From: Cyanobium sp. Tous-M-B4
GTDB taxonomy: Bacteria; Cyanobacteriota; Cyanobacteriia; PCC-6307; Cyanobiaceae
Direction: 5' to 3'
Assembly (NCBI RefSeq): GCF_024345395.1
Contig: NZ_JAGQBA010000001.1
Location: 434,001 to 498,000 of the forward strand
Length of the DNA: 64,000 nt
Shown here piece by piece: positions 63,630 through 64,000 of the stretch. The position numbers and the translations under genes were made by a program. Numbering within the stretch: position 1 is the first letter of the stretch; the number at the start of each line of letters is the position of its first letter. The notes beneath the pieces are model-generated. The model saw only the letters and a program-made list of their open reading frames with translations. It was not told where the DNA came from and did not search any database.

Positions 63630-64000
63630 TGCCCCAGACGCTTCCGCTCAGCGTCAACGCTCCCGCTATTCAGTGGTACCCAGGCCACATCGCTAAGGCG
63701 GAGAAAGCTCTCAGCGCCAACCTGGCCAAGGTGGACCTCGTGATCGAGGTGCGCGATGCCCGCATACCGATGGCCACCTCCCACCCGCGGCTGCAGCGCT
63801 GGATCGGCAATAAGCAACACCTGCTGGTGCTCAACCGGGTCGACATGATCCCGCCGCCGGTGCGCCAGGCCTGGACCGCCTGGTTTCGAGCCCAGGAGCA
63901 GACCTGCTGGTGGTGTGACGCCAAGGCCGGCACCGGCGTGAAGCAGCTGCAGCAGGCGGCGATCCGGGCCGGCGTAGCCCTCAATGTTCGCCGGGCTGGG
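63629..64000 (+). CDS. ylqF: YlqF/RbgA-type ribosome-assembly GTPase (3' end outside window)
   Basis: First 124 residues. IQWYPGHIAKAEKALSANLA and KVDLVIEVRDARIPMATSHP are the typical opening of circularly permuted GTPases, and LLVLNRVDMIPP holds the G4 motif (N-R-x-D here) before the other motifs, which lie beyond the window. RbgA helps late assembly of the 50S subunit. Coupled to the stress protein gene by TGATG. Confidence 0.94.
   Translation, partial: MPQTLPLSVNAPAIQWYPGHIAKAEKALSANLAKVDLVIEVRDARIPMATSHPRLQRWIGNKQHLLVLNRVDMIPPPVRQAWTAWFRAQEQTCWWCDAKAGTGVKQLQQAAIRAGVALNVRRAG

Overview
The window looks like the chromosome of a high-GC, freshwater-type alpha-picocyanobacterium (Cyanobium/Synechococcus group). 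The evidence is the dense, short-spaced gene packing, the gene order clpB-secE-nusG-rplK-rplA-rplJ-rplL after eno and gloA, and several small conserved membrane proteins of the kind seen in this group. This placement is inference from gene content; no rRNA gene or other marker is present. I found no rRNA, tRNA or CRISPR array.

Layout. 1-6.0 kb (minus strand): partial Hsp20, a HExxH-like protein, a MEKHLA protein, a SWIM zinc-finger protein paired with a large SNF2 helicase, and a membrane protein. 6.1-12.9 kb (plus): a sulfotransferase-like gene, alaS, a SIMPL protein, a DUF3307 protein and a GAF/HD-GYP protein. 12.9-20.7 kb: speA, ndk, thiO with a Phd/PIN toxin-antitoxin pair, gatB, coaE and argJ. 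20.63-26.21 kb: an AT-rich integrated element. 26.2-32.8 kb: small host genes, an ABC1 kinase, a diguanylate cyclase, eno and gloA. 32.8-40.9 kb: clpB, secE, nusG, four ribosomal protein genes with an L10 leader, and a fused amino-acid ABC transporter. 40.9-49.5 kb: a DUF3747 protein, rnhA, pyrD, a pilMNOQ-like type IV pilus block and a RodZ-tail-like protein. 49.5-54 kb (minus): a pentapeptide/TPR protein and a TgpA-DUF58-MoxR operon. 54.1-64 kb: an orphan metzincin protease, a cobD-like aminotransferase, murG with a YefM-YoeB-type pair, secreted proteins, a two-component system, pgk, a universal stress protein and the start of a YlqF-type GTPase.

The most interesting region is 20,629-26,214. 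A 26-bp perfect core (35 bp with two mismatches) is repeated directly at both ends. The left copy is the last codons of argJ; the right copy also reads as an intact argJ 3' end and stands directly before the next host gene. Inside lie a tyrosine integrase beside the right repeat, a phage-type Dam methyltransferase with a zinc-finger tail, a serine resolvase next to a 9-bp-arm inverted repeat, a possible HUH-type replication protein behind a very AT-rich spacer, three small unknown genes joined by short overlaps, and a secreted-protein gene flanked by its own 23-bp direct repeat. Three pairs of GCTAACG boxes, each spaced exactly 11 bp, flank the ends and look like integrase arm sites. No capsid, tail, conjugation or transposase gene is visible. 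I read it as a small integrative plasmid or satellite that uses argJ as its attachment gene and restores the gene on entry.

Other points worth attention are the 171-residue metzincin with host-unlike composition, a structured minus-strand RNA candidate after rplL, a secretin with a Ser-rich insertion and lower GC, and CCCCAGT-type short repeats upstream of gatB.
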